Part shown: in pieces, positions 1 to 7,801 of the stretch
Position numbering within the stretch: the stretch's first letter is position 1
Layout of the letters: each line of letters starts with the position of its first letter
Source: an uncultured Treponema sp.
GTDB lineage: Bacteria > Spirochaetota > Spirochaetia > Treponematales > Treponemataceae
Direction of reading: 5' to 3'
Length of the DNA: 32,739 nucleotides
NCBI GenBank assembly: GCA_910584475.1
Contig: CAJUBD010000026.1
Location: forward strand, 1 to 32,739
Position numbers and translations under genes: made by a program
The notes under the pieces: model-generated
The model's database searches: none
Told to the model about the DNA's origin: nothing
What the model saw: the letters and a program-made list of their open reading frames with translations, nothing else

Positions 1-2184
1 GCCTTGCTGACGGCGATTGCGGTATGCGCAATCTCGCTCGCGGGATGCGAGGTCGTCTCGAAGCCTGACCCAATCGCGGTGGAAAACGTCACGCTCGAAA
101 TTGCCGGCGGACGGCAATTGACGGCGACGGTAACGCCGGATAATGCCGACGACAAGACTGTAACATGGTCGTCCTCCAATGGTGATGTCGCGACGGTGAG
201 CGGTGGCTTCGTCGTTGCGCAAGGAGCAGGCACTGCGACCATCACCGCGCAGGCCGGCGGCAAGTCCGCGACTTGCACGGTCACTGTGCGACCGCAACCT
301 GTACCGGTGGATTACATCAATCTTGACAAGCAATACTTAACACTTGGACTTGGTGAAAAAGGAAAAATAGTGGCGACGGTGTTCCCTGATGAAGCGGACG
401 ACAAGACTGTAACTTGGTCGTCTGAAAGTCCGTCGGTCGCAACTGTGGACAGTGACGGCACGGTCACGGCGATCGCGGAAGGTCAGGCGTACATCTACGC
501 GCGGGCGAGCAACGGGGCGGGGGCGTATTGCAATGTTATCGTGAAAGGGAAAGAGGAAGAAGGGCACATAGCGGTGGAAAGCGTCACTCTTGGCACTGAT
601 ACGCTTACGATTGAGCCGGGCGATACGAGGGCTCTGACGGCGACGGTATTCCCTGATAACGCGAGCGACAAGACTGTAACATGGACATCTTCCGACGAGA
701 CAGTCGCGACTGTGGACGAATACGGCACGGTCACGGCTGTCGCTCCAGGCATTGCTACCATCACCGCAAAGGCGGGCGACATGACGGCGACTTGCTCGGT
801 CACAGTAAAGAAGATACTCATCCCAGTGGAAAGCATCACAATCAACAAACATGAGCTCATCATAACATACGGCGAGACAGGAAAACTGACGGCGACGGTA
901 TTCCCTGGCAACGCGGACGATAAGACTGTGGCATGGTCATCTGACGATCCGTCGATTGCGACTGTGGACAGTGACGGCAATGTCACGGCAATTGATGTTG
1001 GCAATACGCGCATCTGTGCGCAGGCGGGCAACGAAATGGCGTATTGCCAAGTATACGTGTATCCGATAATCACTCTCGACACGGAAACGCTCACAATTAC
1101 ACCATCTTGGAGAAGAAGTCTGAGAGCGACTGTAATACCTGAAAATGCCGCGGATACGGTAAGCATAGATTGGTCATCTTCCGATCCAGCGATCGCGGAT
1201 GTGTCGTCGTCGTCATCGTTGGATAATATATCAAGCACTGTGAGCGGGATCGCTCCAGGCACGGCGACTATCACCGCGAAGACGTGGTACGGCGCTACAG
1301 CAACATGCGAAGTAACCGTGATTTCCATCGATAGCGTCACGTTAGACAAGAATACGCTGACTCTGCCGCGCGGCGAGACACTGACGCTAACGGCGACAAC
1401 AGAGCCGCATAATGTGAACGATATATGGTGGGGTACATCCGACATTTTGGTCGTGGAGATAGACCATAAAGATGGTAACTCCGCCACAATTTCAGCACGC
1501 AAAGTAGGCACGGCGACTATCACTGCGTGGGCGATGGAGGGCAAAGAGGCGAAGTGCGAAGTAACCGTGATTCCGCCACCCGCCGAGAGCGTCACGCTCA
1601 ACGCGACGACGCTCACAGTCGCGCGTTGGCTCGGACCCGGCATGGCAAAGAAGAATCTGACGGCGACGGTAATGCCTGATGACGCGGACGACACTGTAAC
1701 ATGGTCGTCTTCCAACGAGGAAGTCGCCACTGTGGACAACAACGGTTGGATCACAGGACTCAAGGCAGGCACGGCGACCATCACCGCACGGGCGGGCGAC
1801 AAGACGGCAGAGTGCGACATAATCGTGTGCGACAAGCACACCTACATCGAAGGAAAGTGCACGGTGTGCGGAACCAACCCATATTTGAAGGATGGCACGA
1901 TAGACGAAAAAGGCAGGCTCACAAAATACAGCGGAAACGAGGCGACTGTAGACATTCCAGACGGTGTGACATACATTGGGTACAACGCGTTCAATGGCTG
2001 CACGAGCCTCGCAAGCGTGACGATACCTGGCAGCGTGACGAGCATAGAGTATAAGGCGTTCTATAAATGCACGAATCTCACGAGCGTGACAATACCCGAC
2101 GGCGTGACGAGCATCGGGGGTAATGCGTTCACTGACTGCACGAGCCTTACTAGCATAGAGATACCCGATGGCGTACGCTTATAG
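1..2184 (+). CDS. Ig-like (Big_2) / leucine-rich-repeat surface lipoprotein, 5' partial and frameshifted
   Basis: The frame is open from the window edge, so the true start lies upstream. The first visible residues end in a lipobox (LAGC, Cys at residue 15 counted from the TTG at position 4), so this is an exported lipoprotein missing only a few N-terminal residues. Seven Big_2-type Ig-like repeats of about 80 residues follow (up to about residue 610), each with the TVTWSSS...VATVD...G..TITA pattern. Then come a CxxC-containing linker (KCTVCG) and BspA-type LRR_5 repeats (IPDGVTSIG..AF..CTSL). Such proteins are typically surface adhesins of host-associated anaerobes; the binding partner cannot be told. 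The frame stops at TAG 2182-2184 in the middle of an LRR repeat, while the next frame continues the repeat, so one base appears to be missing near 2174/2175. Gene identity is firm; whether the break is biological or a sequencing error is open. Confidence 0.85.
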   Translation, partial: ALLTAIAVCAISLAGCEVVSKPDPIAVENVTLEIAGGRQLTATVTPDNADDKTVTWSSSNGDVATVSGGFVVAQGAGTATITAQAGGKSATCTVTVRPQPVPVDYINLDKQYLTLGLGEKGKIVATVFPDEADDKTVTWSSESPSVATVDSDGTVTAIAEGQAYIYARASNGAGAYCNVIVKGKEEEGHIAVESVTLGTDTLTIEPGDTRALTATVFPDNASDKTVTWTSSDETVATVDEYGTVTAVAPGIATITAKAGDMTATCSVTVKKILIPVESITINKHELIITYGETGKLTATVFPGNADDKTVAWSSDDPSIATVDSDGNVTAIDVGNTRICAQAGNEMAYCQVYVYPIITLDTETLTITPSWRRSLRATVIPENAADTVSIDWSSSDPAIADVSSSSSLDNISSTVSGIAPGTATITAKTWYGATATCEVTVISIDSVTLDKNTLTLPRGETLTLTATTEPHNVNDIWWGTSDILVVEIDHKDGNSATISARKVGTATITAWAMEGKEAKCEVTVIPPPAESVTLNATTLTVARWLGPGMAKKNLTATVMPDDADDTVTWSSSNEEVATVDNNGWITGLKAGTATITARAGDKTAECDIIVCDKHTYIEGKCTVCGTNPYLKDGTIDEKGRLTKYSGNEATVDIPDGVTYIGYNAFNGCTSLASVTIPGSVTSIEYKAFYKCTNLTSVTIPDGVTSIGGNAFTDCTSLTSIEIPDGVRL

Positions 2185-2405
2185 GCGTTTACATGTTCAG
2201 TGGCTGCGCGAAGCTCGCGAGCGTGACGATACCTGCAAGCGTGACAAACTTCGGATACTTTGCGTTCTATGGCTGCACGAGCCTCACGAGCGTGACCTAC
2301 AAGGGCACGGAAGAGCAATGGAAAAACATTAACATCAGCTCTTCCAGTGGTTTAGCGGGCAAAACGATAACCGGGAGTAACGGTTCATGGACTGCGGAGA
2401 AGTAG
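2181..2405 (+). pseudogene. Detached C-terminal LRR end of the preceding gene
   Basis: From ATA at 2181 the other frame reads IGVYMFSGCAKLASVTIPAS and then about 55 more residues to a TAG at 2403-2405. This is the natural continuation of the LRR repeats and ends in the YKGTEEQWKNI module that commonly closes these proteins. The sequence GTACG at 2173-2177 corresponds to GTGACG in the preceding repeats, which places a one-base deletion there. The internal ATG at 2193 has no convincing ribosome-binding site, so separate translation is unlikely. Confidence 0.75.
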
Positions 2406-2490
2406 TGCGTCTTATTAGGCAATAACCGGGCGGCGCGTCGCGCTGTCCGTGCCCTGTGCGTGGCATGGGGGATATTTCCCGCGCAAAACT

Positions 2491-2528
2491 TGCTTCCGTC
2501 ACAAACCTTACGGCTTGCGACGGAAGCA
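2491..2528. repeat. 10-bp perfect inverted repeat in the intergenic space
   Basis: TGCTTCCGTC at 2491-2500 pairs with GACGGAAGCA at 2519-2528 around an 18-nt loop. It lies in the 181-nt gap after the LRR gene. It has no T-tract on the + strand, so it is a weak terminator candidate, and may be a REP-like repeat. Confidence 0.5.
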
Positions 2529-2586
2529 CAACGGCGCGGGAAGCACAAACTGTCATCGGCGGATGTAAAACGCGAGGGAAAATATT

Positions 2587-3129
2587 ATGACTTTTATTCT
2601 TATCAGCGGAAGCGAGAACGTGGGAAAGACACACGTCTGCAACAGGGTGCACAGTATGCTTGACATGAACGGAACTTTTGTGTTGCGCGACAGAACATGT
2701 ACGGTCAGACCTGACCACATCACGCATTATGAGAAAGGCGGCAAGCACATCGTGATGAATTCCATGTCGGATGATGACAGACGCATGCTTGATTTTGCCA
2801 AGTACCTTGACAGTCTCGCGAAAGACGGCGTGCGTCCCGAAATCATCATCACGACAATCCGGGACAGTGGCGAGCCGATGAGCCGCATGCTCGCGCTACT
2901 CGAGAAGGTCGCAGGTGGCACGGCGAACCTGGAGGATTACTACAACCAAAACATATCGGGAAAATCATCGTCCGACCTTGCGCCCGCGAGTCTCTGCCGC
3001 CATGCGTTCGTCCTGCATTTGGAGAAGCAGGATTTTGTAGGCGACGAAGTCAAGGCGCTGAAGCCGTACTGGGACAACAACGCGGACAAGGTAAAGTACG
3101 CGCTTGACTTCGCTCTCGCGCGCCTGTAG
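2587..3129 (+). CDS. Small P-loop NTPase of unknown function
   Basis: The 180-residue protein begins with a strand and a Walker A motif, FILISGSENVGKTH (residues 3-16), so nucleotide binding is likely. A Walker-B-like hydrophobic strand with a terminal acidic residue is not clear; EIIITTIRDSGEP (about residues 84-96) is the closest candidate. The rest is alpha-helical without a motif I recognise. A GAGG about 9 nt before the ATG supports the start. It stands alone between the broken LRR gene and the convergent nucleoside-kinase operon, so context gives no function. It may belong to the dynamin/GTPase-like or kinase-like P-loop groups, but I cannot decide. Confidence 0.75.
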   Translation: MTFILISGSENVGKTHVCNRVHSMLDMNGTFVLRDRTCTVRPDHITHYEKGGKHIVMNSMSDDDRRMLDFAKYLDSLAKDGVRPEIIITTIRDSGEPMSRMLALLEKVAGGTANLEDYYNQNISGKSSSDLAPASLCRHAFVLHLEKQDFVGDEVKALKPYWDNNADKVKYALDFALARL

Positions 3130-3204
3130 CGTCGCCTTGCCGATGAGTTCACGGAAAGTAAATCGGCGAGCCTTGCATGACTTGAGCGATGCTCGCAGGA
3201 CTGT

Positions 3205-3240
3205 GGATTGCTTCACCCCTGCGGGGTTCGCAATGACAAC
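3205..3240. repeat. Short dispersed repeat with CCCC-TGC-GGGG hairpin
   Basis: In the gap between two convergent genes the sequence resembles the interspersed repeat type in which a GGATTGCTTC...GCAATGAC arm pair brackets a short GC hairpin (ACCCCTGCGGGGT near 3212-3224). A related fragment (TCATTGCAAGCGTAGCG) occurs near 28374. The rest of the 3130-3284 gap holds one weak dyad (GCCGAT...ATCGGC) and nothing coding. Confidence 0.45.
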
Positions 3241-3284
3241 CTGTGTCGGGTTTGCGACGCAGGCAATTCAAAAAAACGAGTTTC

Positions 3285-4973
3285 CTAATACTTAAACGCG
3301 CTTCCTCCGATAAACTCGCGGATAATCGAGCGCGTGGGGACTGCCTCCGCCGGAATGAGCGGGAACGCGTCCAAGAACCGCAGGAGACGGCACGCTTCAG
3401 AATATTCGCGCTGGGAGGGGGTGATGCATCGCAAAAGCGGCTCGGCGTAGATTTTCAAAACCGAAAGCTCGTAGTCGAGCGCGGTGTTCAAGATCGCGTC
3501 GGCGTTGTTTTGGAAAGGGAAGATGTGAAGTCGCTCGCCGCGCCGCACGGAATCCCACATCGAAATTGTTTCCGCCGCGCTCTTTCCACGGAAATTGTTG
3601 TCGCGCACGATTCGGCGAATCAGGCGGTTGTCGCTCGTGGAAATGCGGTTGTGTTCGCTCATGTTCAGCTGCGTCAGCGCGGAAAGATAAAGCTTGAATT
3701 TGTACTCGTTCTTTACGAGCGGAGTGAGACGGTCGTTCAGTCCGTGTATTCCTTCCATAATCAGGATGTCGTTTTCGCCGAGCTGCATCGTCTTGCCCTT
3801 GTATTCGCGCGTGCCGGAAGCGAAATTGTAACTCGGCATATCCACGACTTTTCCGTCGAGCAAATCGACGAGATTCTTGTTTATCAGCGCGATGTCCAAA
3901 GCCTCAAGGCATTCGTAGTCGTAGTTTCCGTTTTCGTCCTTCGGATTGCTTTCGCGCCCCACATAGTAATCGTCAAGGCTGATGACTTTCGGTTTGTAGC
4001 CAATCGCCTCAAGTTCGAGCGCGAGTTTTTTCGCGGAGGTGGTCTTTCCCGAACTCGAAGGGCCTGCAATCAGCACTAGTCGCACCCGTCTGCGGCTTTG
4101 GATTTGCGTGGCGATTTCGCTGATGCAACGCTGCTGGAAAACCTCTGTGATGTTGATGAAGTCGTTCGCCTTGCGCTTGCTCACCAATTCCGAAAGAGAC
4201 GCCACGGTGACGACCCCGACTTGCTTTCCCCATTTTTTGTAGCGTTCGTAGATTTCAGAAAGGACGGGAACGTCGTGGAATTCGGAAATCTCGTCCGGCT
4301 TCGCGCTCGTAGGAAATCGCAGCAAAAATCCCTTTCGATATTTCATCAAGTCGAAGACTTTCAGCATTCCGGTGGAAACCAAAAGCGGACCGTAATACAA
4401 GTCCGTGAAAATGTTTTTCTCGTCCTCCGTTCCAGCGTTCGCCACAAGCGTGTTCATTTGTATGCGCGTGGGGCACTTGTAGTTCATTCCTCGCCGAGTT
4501 TCCGTGAGACCGAGCGATTCAAAAGTTTTTGTCGCGCGTTCATAAGAAATGAAGTGAGTTTCAATCGGAAGATTTTTTTCCACGAGCGAGGCAAGCTCTT
4601 TTTTCAGCGCGTCGATAAGTTCGTCGGAAATTTCCTCGCCGCTTTGAAGCGTGTAGTAATAGCCGTACCCCAGACTGTGCCCTATTACCAAATGCCTTTC
4701 GGGTGCGATGTTGTGGAGAGCGGCGGCCAGCGCGAAGCAAAGCGTTCGGCGGTAGACTTCGCTTCCGTCCTTGTCGCTTTTGAGGACGGCTTCTAGCGTA
4801 GAATCAACGATGAGCGCGCGGTTCAGCGAGCAGATTTCGTTGTTCACTCGCACTGCGAAAATGTCCTCGTGGCTTGCGCCTAGTTCGTCCAAAAAATCGC
4901 AGGCGCAAACACCTTGCTTTGCCTGAACTGTTTTTCCCGAAGAAAATGTTATGCTGATTTTATAGTCGTTCAT
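3285..4973 (-). CDS. Nucleoside (uridine-like) kinase with TGS/ThrRS-like N-terminal domains
   Basis: The product is about 562 residues. Residues 1-65 resemble a TGS domain, about 90-240 the second additional domain of threonyl-/alanyl-tRNA synthetases, and about 275-490 a phosphoribulokinase/uridine-kinase domain with Walker A GPSSSGKTT and the nearby SLDDYY segment. Proteins of this architecture are annotated as nucleoside kinases that phosphorylate pyrimidine nucleosides. I chose the ATG at 4973: it follows the cdd stop by 1 nt and has AAGGTG about 9 nt upstream; a GTG at 4985 overlapping cdd is the alternative. Coupling to cytidine deaminase suggests a salvage pathway cytidine to uridine to UMP. 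Specificity is inferred, not seen. Confidence 0.9.
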   Translation of the reverse strand: MNDYKISITFSSGKTVQAKQGVCACDFLDELGASHEDIFAVRVNNEICSLNRALIVDSTLEAVLKSDKDGSEVYRRTLCFALAAALHNIAPERHLVIGHSLGYGYYYTLQSGEEISDELIDALKKELASLVEKNLPIETHFISYERATKTFESLGLTETRRGMNYKCPTRIQMNTLVANAGTEDEKNIFTDLYYGPLLVSTGMLKVFDLMKYRKGFLLRFPTSAKPDEISEFHDVPVLSEIYERYKKWGKQVGVVTVASLSELVSKRKANDFINITEVFQQRCISEIATQIQSRRRVRLVLIAGPSSSGKTTSAKKLALELEAIGYKPKVISLDDYYVGRESNPKDENGNYDYECLEALDIALINKNLVDLLDGKVVDMPSYNFASGTREYKGKTMQLGENDILIMEGIHGLNDRLTPLVKNEYKFKLYLSALTQLNMSEHNRISTSDNRLIRRIVRDNNFRGKSAAETISMWDSVRRGERLHIFPFQNNADAILNTALDYELSVLKIYAEPLLRCITPSQREYSEACRLLRFLDAFPLIPAEAVPTRSIIREFIGGSAFKY

Positions 4974-4974
4974 T

Positions 4975-5403
4975 TTATTTTTCACCTTGCAAATTTTTCG
5001 CGCCGAATCCCATCGGAAGGATTTCTTCGAGCAAGATCTCTTTAGTCACACCGCTTCCGTCCTGAAGAATTATCTTGAAAGACTTCTCGTCGCAGAATTC
5101 CATCATCACTTGACGGCACACTCCGCACGGCGGACAAAAGTCTTTTACAATTCCTTCCGCTCCGCCCACAACCGCAATCGCCTCGAATTCGCGCTCGCCA
5201 GACGAAATCGCGTTGAAGAACGCCGTGCGCTCCGCGCAGTTTGATGGAGAGAAACTTGCGTTTTCGATATTGCATCCGCCGAAAATTTTTCCACTTTTGC
5301 AAAGCAGCGCAGCGCCGACCTTGAAGCCGGAATAAGGCGTGTAGGAAAATTTCAGCATTTCACGTGCCTTTGAAAGAAGCGCTGATTTTTGGGATTCAGT
5401 CAT
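4975..5403 (-). CDS. cdd: Cytidine deaminase
   Basis: This 142-residue enzyme deaminates cytidine/deoxycytidine to uridine/deoxyuridine in pyrimidine salvage. The zinc site is clear: CAE (Cys56, catalytic Glu58) and PCGVC (Cys93, Cys96), with the substrate-binding FKVGAAL and GCNIENAS segments before it. Length is typical of the homotetrameric bacterial form. The ATG at 5403 is preferred over the upstream in-frame codon at 5421 because a TATAAT box lies at 5410-5415, inside that extension. Only 6 nt separate the -10 box from the ATG, so the mRNA may be leaderless. The nucleoside kinase gene follows 1 nt after the stop, forming a salvage operon. Confidence 0.95.
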   Translation of the reverse strand: MTESQKSALLSKAREMLKFSYTPYSGFKVGAALLCKSGKIFGGCNIENASFSPSNCAERTAFFNAISSGEREFEAIAVVGGAEGIVKDFCPPCGVCRQVMMEFCDEKSFKIILQDGSGVTKEILLEEILPMGFGAKNLQGEK

Positions 5404-5438
5404 TTTTCCATTATAGCACACCTTCGCGAAAAATGGAA
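5404..5438 (-). promoter_or_regulatory. Extended -10 promoter of the cdd operon (leaderless type)
   Basis: On the minus strand TGCTATAAT (extended -10, hexamer 5410-5415) lies 6 nt before the cdd ATG. The -35 position at 17-bp spacing is a weak TTCCAT (5433-5438). Transcription would begin at or next to the start codon. Confidence 0.65.
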
Positions 5439-5526
5439 GAGCGAAATTGCGCTATCTTGCGCGAATAGAAAAGGGCAGACATTTTGTCATTGTCGGGCGC
5501 ATTGAACAGGCTTGCAACAAGTCGAA

Positions 5527-5917
5527 TTTCTCACAGAGAAAGTACCCATTTCTCAAAGAGAAAGAGGTCGTTCCTCAAAGAGCAAGCACCTCATTCTCTG
5601 TGAGGAACTGGTTAGTCCTCACAGAGAAACGACCCGCTACGCAGTGAGAAAAAATCGCTACGCAAAGAGAAAGCGCCCGCTCCTCAAGGAGTAAGCACCC
5701 ATTTCTCACAGAGAAAGCGGTCGTTCCTCAAAGAGAAGCCACTCGCTGCGCACTAGAGGAGCACTCCGCTCCTCACAGAGAACCGACATGCTCCTCACTA
5801 GAGAAACGCCACCTCTCTCACAGAGGGAAGTTTCGCTACGCACTAGAGAAAGGCGCATTTTTTGCCGAAAAAATGGCGTTTCTCACTAGAGGAGCGAATG
5901 CGTCCGCAGTGAGAATT
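5527..5917. repeat. Array of 18 small palindromes with 22-bp periodicity
   Basis: Eighteen dyads of the form TTTCTC-N3/4-GAGAAA, or variants with CGC in place of the left CTC, occur with centres at about 5534, 5556, 5578, 5600, 5622, 5644, 5665, 5687, 5709, 5731, 5753, 5776, 5798, 5821, 5843, 5865, 5886 and 5909. The mean step is 22.06 bp. The dyad at 5865 has a different sequence (CATTTTTT/AAAAAATG) but keeps the phase. The centre is ACA, AAA, TGT, AGT or ACTA. The 22-bp step is not a multiple of three and stops occur in all frames, so it is not coding. It lies upstream of the cdd promoter and downstream of the XRE gene. An array of binding sites on one face of the helix is a reasonable guess. 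Confidence 0.85.
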
Positions 5918-6115
5918 TAAGTTCGCCGCTTTGTCATTGTCGCTAAGCGAGCCGAAGCCTTGCTCCGATTCTGTAGTGGAGATAGATTCCCGTGGTCAAG
6001 TGCTACGCGCTTGCTATGCAAGGAAATTTTTCAAACCGTCGCCCACGCGGTTGGCGATTCAAGCACGGGAATGGCGGGTGTCGGTGTTTCCTTTGTCGTT
6101 CGGAGGCAAAAACCC
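5918..6115. repeat. Intergenic inverted repeat of the ATTCCCGTG type; no gene seen
   Basis: GATTCCCGTG near 5986-5995 faces CACGGGAAT near 6064-6073 with a degenerate interior containing further small dyads. This resembles the widespread intergenic repeat in which a sentence-like GTCATTCCCGTG...CACGGGAATGAC palindrome is inserted. I see no credible coding sequence in this stretch. Confidence 0.4.
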
Positions 6116-6316
6116 TCATTCTTTAAATTCCAAAATGTCTCCGGGCTGGCAGTTCAAGGCCTTGCAAATCGCCTCAAGCGTGGAAAAACGAATCGCGCTT
6201 ATTTTTCCAGTCTTTATTTTTGAGAGGTTGACATTCGTGATGCCGACTTTTTCCGCGAGTTCTCCGAGAGAAATTTTTCTGTCCGCCATCACGCGGTCAA
6301 GGCGCAACACTATCAT
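6116..6316 (-). CDS. XRE/Cro-type transcriptional regulator (YozG-like)
   Basis: This 66-residue protein consists almost entirely of one helix-turn-helix of the Cro/CI family (GELAEKVGITNVNLSKIKTG, about residues 18-37, with recognition helix NVNLSKIKTG). It is expected to be a small dimeric DNA-binding repressor. Its ATG overlaps the stop of the DUF2975 membrane gene by 4 nt (ATGA), so the two are translationally coupled. The pairing DUF2975 plus a YozG-type regulator is frequent in many bacteria, but its role is not established. Targets are unknown; autoregulation of the pair is the simplest guess. Confidence 0.9.
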   Translation of the reverse strand: MIVLRLDRVMADRKISLGELAEKVGITNVNLSKIKTGKISAIRFSTLEAICKALNCQPGDILEFKE

Positions 6317-6882
6317 ATCAATCCTTCGACTTCCGATTCAAGTTTTTCGCCGTAAGAAAAAATTTCGCTCAATGCGAGAATGACAAATCCGGCAATCGCG
6401 CATTCCGCATGCACGTCAAGTTCAATTTCGCCGATAACCGCGCGGCAAACTATGCATGCCAAGATTTGAACTCCCGGAATCAAAATGTAGAAAATTCCGA
6501 TTTCGCGAACCATTCGCACTATGTCTTTTTGGAACGGAGTTTCGCCTTTTGAAAAAGAAGTTTTTCCGGCGGCGGTTTCTAAAATCAACGCAACATTGCG
6601 GAACATCATTGTTCTGATTGCAAACGAAGCGATTCCAACCAAAGTAAAAACCGTCACAGTTCCGCCTATGACTGCATTTACGTTTAGAATGTTTATGTCG
6701 AAGCCCTGAACGCTGAGTTCGCCATGGTTTTGAATGGCAAGCGACTTCGCGAGGTGCGAGGCAAGTTCGGGACGCGTGAGACTTAGTACAAACGACGCGA
6801 CATAGCCAAGCGTCGCGAGCGCACAAAGCACCTCAAAGATTTTCGCCGCGACATAAGCCGCCTTTGCGAGTTTCGTTTTCAT
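6313..6882 (-). CDS. DUF2975-type membrane protein
   Basis: The 189-residue product has four hydrophobic segments (about residues 10-32, 75-100, 137-157 and 165-180) and the spacing of DUF2975 inner-membrane proteins, whose function is unknown. The start at 6882 is chosen because GGGAGG sits 5-6 nt upstream; the upstream extension to 6954 runs through an intergenic hairpin and lacks a ribosome-binding site. It overlaps the following XRE gene. Probably the two act together as a membrane-associated regulatory pair, but this is inferred from the recurrent gene pairing only. Confidence 0.8.
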   Translation of the reverse strand: MKTKLAKAAYVAAKIFEVLCALATLGYVASFVLSLTRPELASHLAKSLAIQNHGELSVQGFDINILNVNAVIGGTVTVFTLVGIASFAIRTMMFRNVALILETAAGKTSFSKGETPFQKDIVRMVREIGIFYILIPGVQILACIVCRAVIGEIELDVHAECAIAGFVILALSEIFSYGEKLESEVEGLI

Positions 6883-6912
6883 TTTTCCTCCCGTAATGGA
6901 AAAACAATCAAC

Positions 6913-6939
6913 ATACCTCGACGCAGGGCGTCGGGGTAT
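6913..6939 (-). terminator. Hairpin after the outer-membrane protein gene
   Basis: On the minus strand, ATACCCCGACGC (6939-6928) pairs with GCGTCGAGGTAT (6924-6913) around a 3-nt loop: 12 bp with one G-T pair. It is followed by GTTGATTGTTTTT, a loose T-rich tract. It lies 15 nt after the stop of the OMP gene and before the DUF2975 start, fitting a terminator or partial read-through site. Confidence 0.6.
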
Positions 6940-6954
6940 CAACGCTCCTTTCAT

Positions 6955-7599
6955 TTAAAAATGAATCGTAAGACAGACCGAAGGCGTTATCGCAAGCGAG
7001 CCAGCCTTGACCATTTCGTTTTCCGTGTCCTCGTATGCGTCGTTTTGCTGATTGTCATTTAAATCCCGGTCAACTGAATTCACGCCCACAAGAGCTACTG
7101 TTCCAAGCACATTGAATCCTATGCCGATGTGCTTGGAAAGGCGCATCGCAAACGCTACATCGAGGCCCGCCAAAAAATTCAATCCCGAAACCGAAAAGTC
7201 GTGGCCGCAGTCAGAGAGTCTGTAACTATAATAGTCCAAACCAATTCCTCCAGTCAACGAAAGCGTGAACCTTTCCGTGCGCAACGGAGAATATCCGATT
7301 CCTCCGAAAACGCTCATCATTCCGCCTGTTTCACTTTCCCGCGTCAAATCGTCGCTGAAAACCGCCGCGCCCGTAAAATTAGCCGCAAACGAAAGACCGT
7401 TGTTTTTGTTCGCGGCAAGATATTCAATGCTCCCGCCTATTCCCGCATAGTTTATCGGGTCGCCGCTAGTTTTTTGATGCGCGACAGGCGCGCTTGCGCC
7501 GACAAAAAGAATGTTGTTCCAATCGCTTTCAGCGAAGGCGGCGGCGGAAATTGCGGCGCAAAAAATTGCGAGCGCGATGATTTTTTTGTTGGTTCTCAT
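6955..7599 (-). CDS. Exported beta-barrel outer-membrane protein
   Basis: The 214-residue protein starts with a clear Sec signal peptide (KKIIALAIFCAAISAAAFAE, cleavage after AFA). The mature part has alternating hydrophobic/polar strands rich in Gly and Tyr and ends in a C-terminal Phe (CLTIHF), the usual signature of a BAM-inserted barrel, of OmpW-like or OmpA-barrel size (8 strands). No ligand or enzymatic residues can be seen. A ribosome-binding site GAGGAG lies about 6 nt before the ATG. A consensus promoter sits 127 nt upstream, giving a leader of about 120 nt with a hairpin at its start. Confidence 0.8.
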   Translation of the reverse strand: MRTNKKIIALAIFCAAISAAAFAESDWNNILFVGASAPVAHQKTSGDPINYAGIGGSIEYLAANKNNGLSFAANFTGAAVFSDDLTRESETGGMMSVFGGIGYSPLRTERFTLSLTGGIGLDYYSYRLSDCGHDFSVSGLNFLAGLDVAFAMRLSKHIGIGFNVLGTVALVGVNSVDRDLNDNQQNDAYEDTENEMVKAGSLAITPSVCLTIHF

Positions 7600-7697
7600 A
7601 ACAACTCCTCTTCAGAAAGTCGAAAGTTGGCCTTGCGACGAGCCGGCAGGCAAAATCTCCGGCGAACTTCCTTCCTCGCTGATAAATAATGAAATTT

Positions 7698-7718
7698 CAA
7701 GGCGCTTTTATTGCCTTG
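7698..7718 (-). promoter_or_regulatory. Hairpin at the start of the OMP mRNA leader
   Basis: CAAGGC (7698-7703) pairs with GCCTTG (7713-7718), placed just inside the predicted transcription start of the OMP gene. 5'-terminal hairpins of this kind commonly stabilise mRNAs; it could also end transcription from the upstream cyclase gene. Confidence 0.4.
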
Positions 7719-7725
7719 TCGTTTC

Positions 7726-7754
7726 ATTCTAGAGTATTTCAAATCATTTGTCAA
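7726..7754 (-). promoter_or_regulatory. Sigma70-type promoter of the OMP gene
   Basis: On the minus strand a perfect TTGACA (7754-7749), a 17-bp spacer and TAGAAT (7731-7726) form one of the best promoters in the window, in keeping with an abundant outer-membrane protein. Confidence 0.8.
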
Positions 7755-7801
7755 TAATTTTTTATCGAAAAACAATAAAAAATTAATAAAAATCGAGAAA
7801 C

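Noticed and set aside
495..1841. 448-codon open frame on the minus strand opposite the Big_2 repeats
   Set aside because: It is antisense to seven clear Big_2 domains, has no ribosome-binding site, and its Val/Ser-rich composition follows from the repeat codons on the other strand.
2193..2405. Independent small LRR gene starting at ATG 2193
   Set aside because: No ribosome-binding site, and the sequence continues the preceding repeats in register after a one-base shift.
3243..4796. Long plus-strand frames opposite the nucleoside kinase
   Set aside because: They are shadows of a well-conserved minus-strand gene and show no domain of their own.
5512..5694. 60-codon frame, and the idea that the 22-bp array codes for a repeat protein or is a CRISPR array
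   Set aside because: The 22-bp period rotates the frame and stops occur in each. Units are too short, degenerate and closely spaced for CRISPR, and the 7-nt gaps cannot be spacers.
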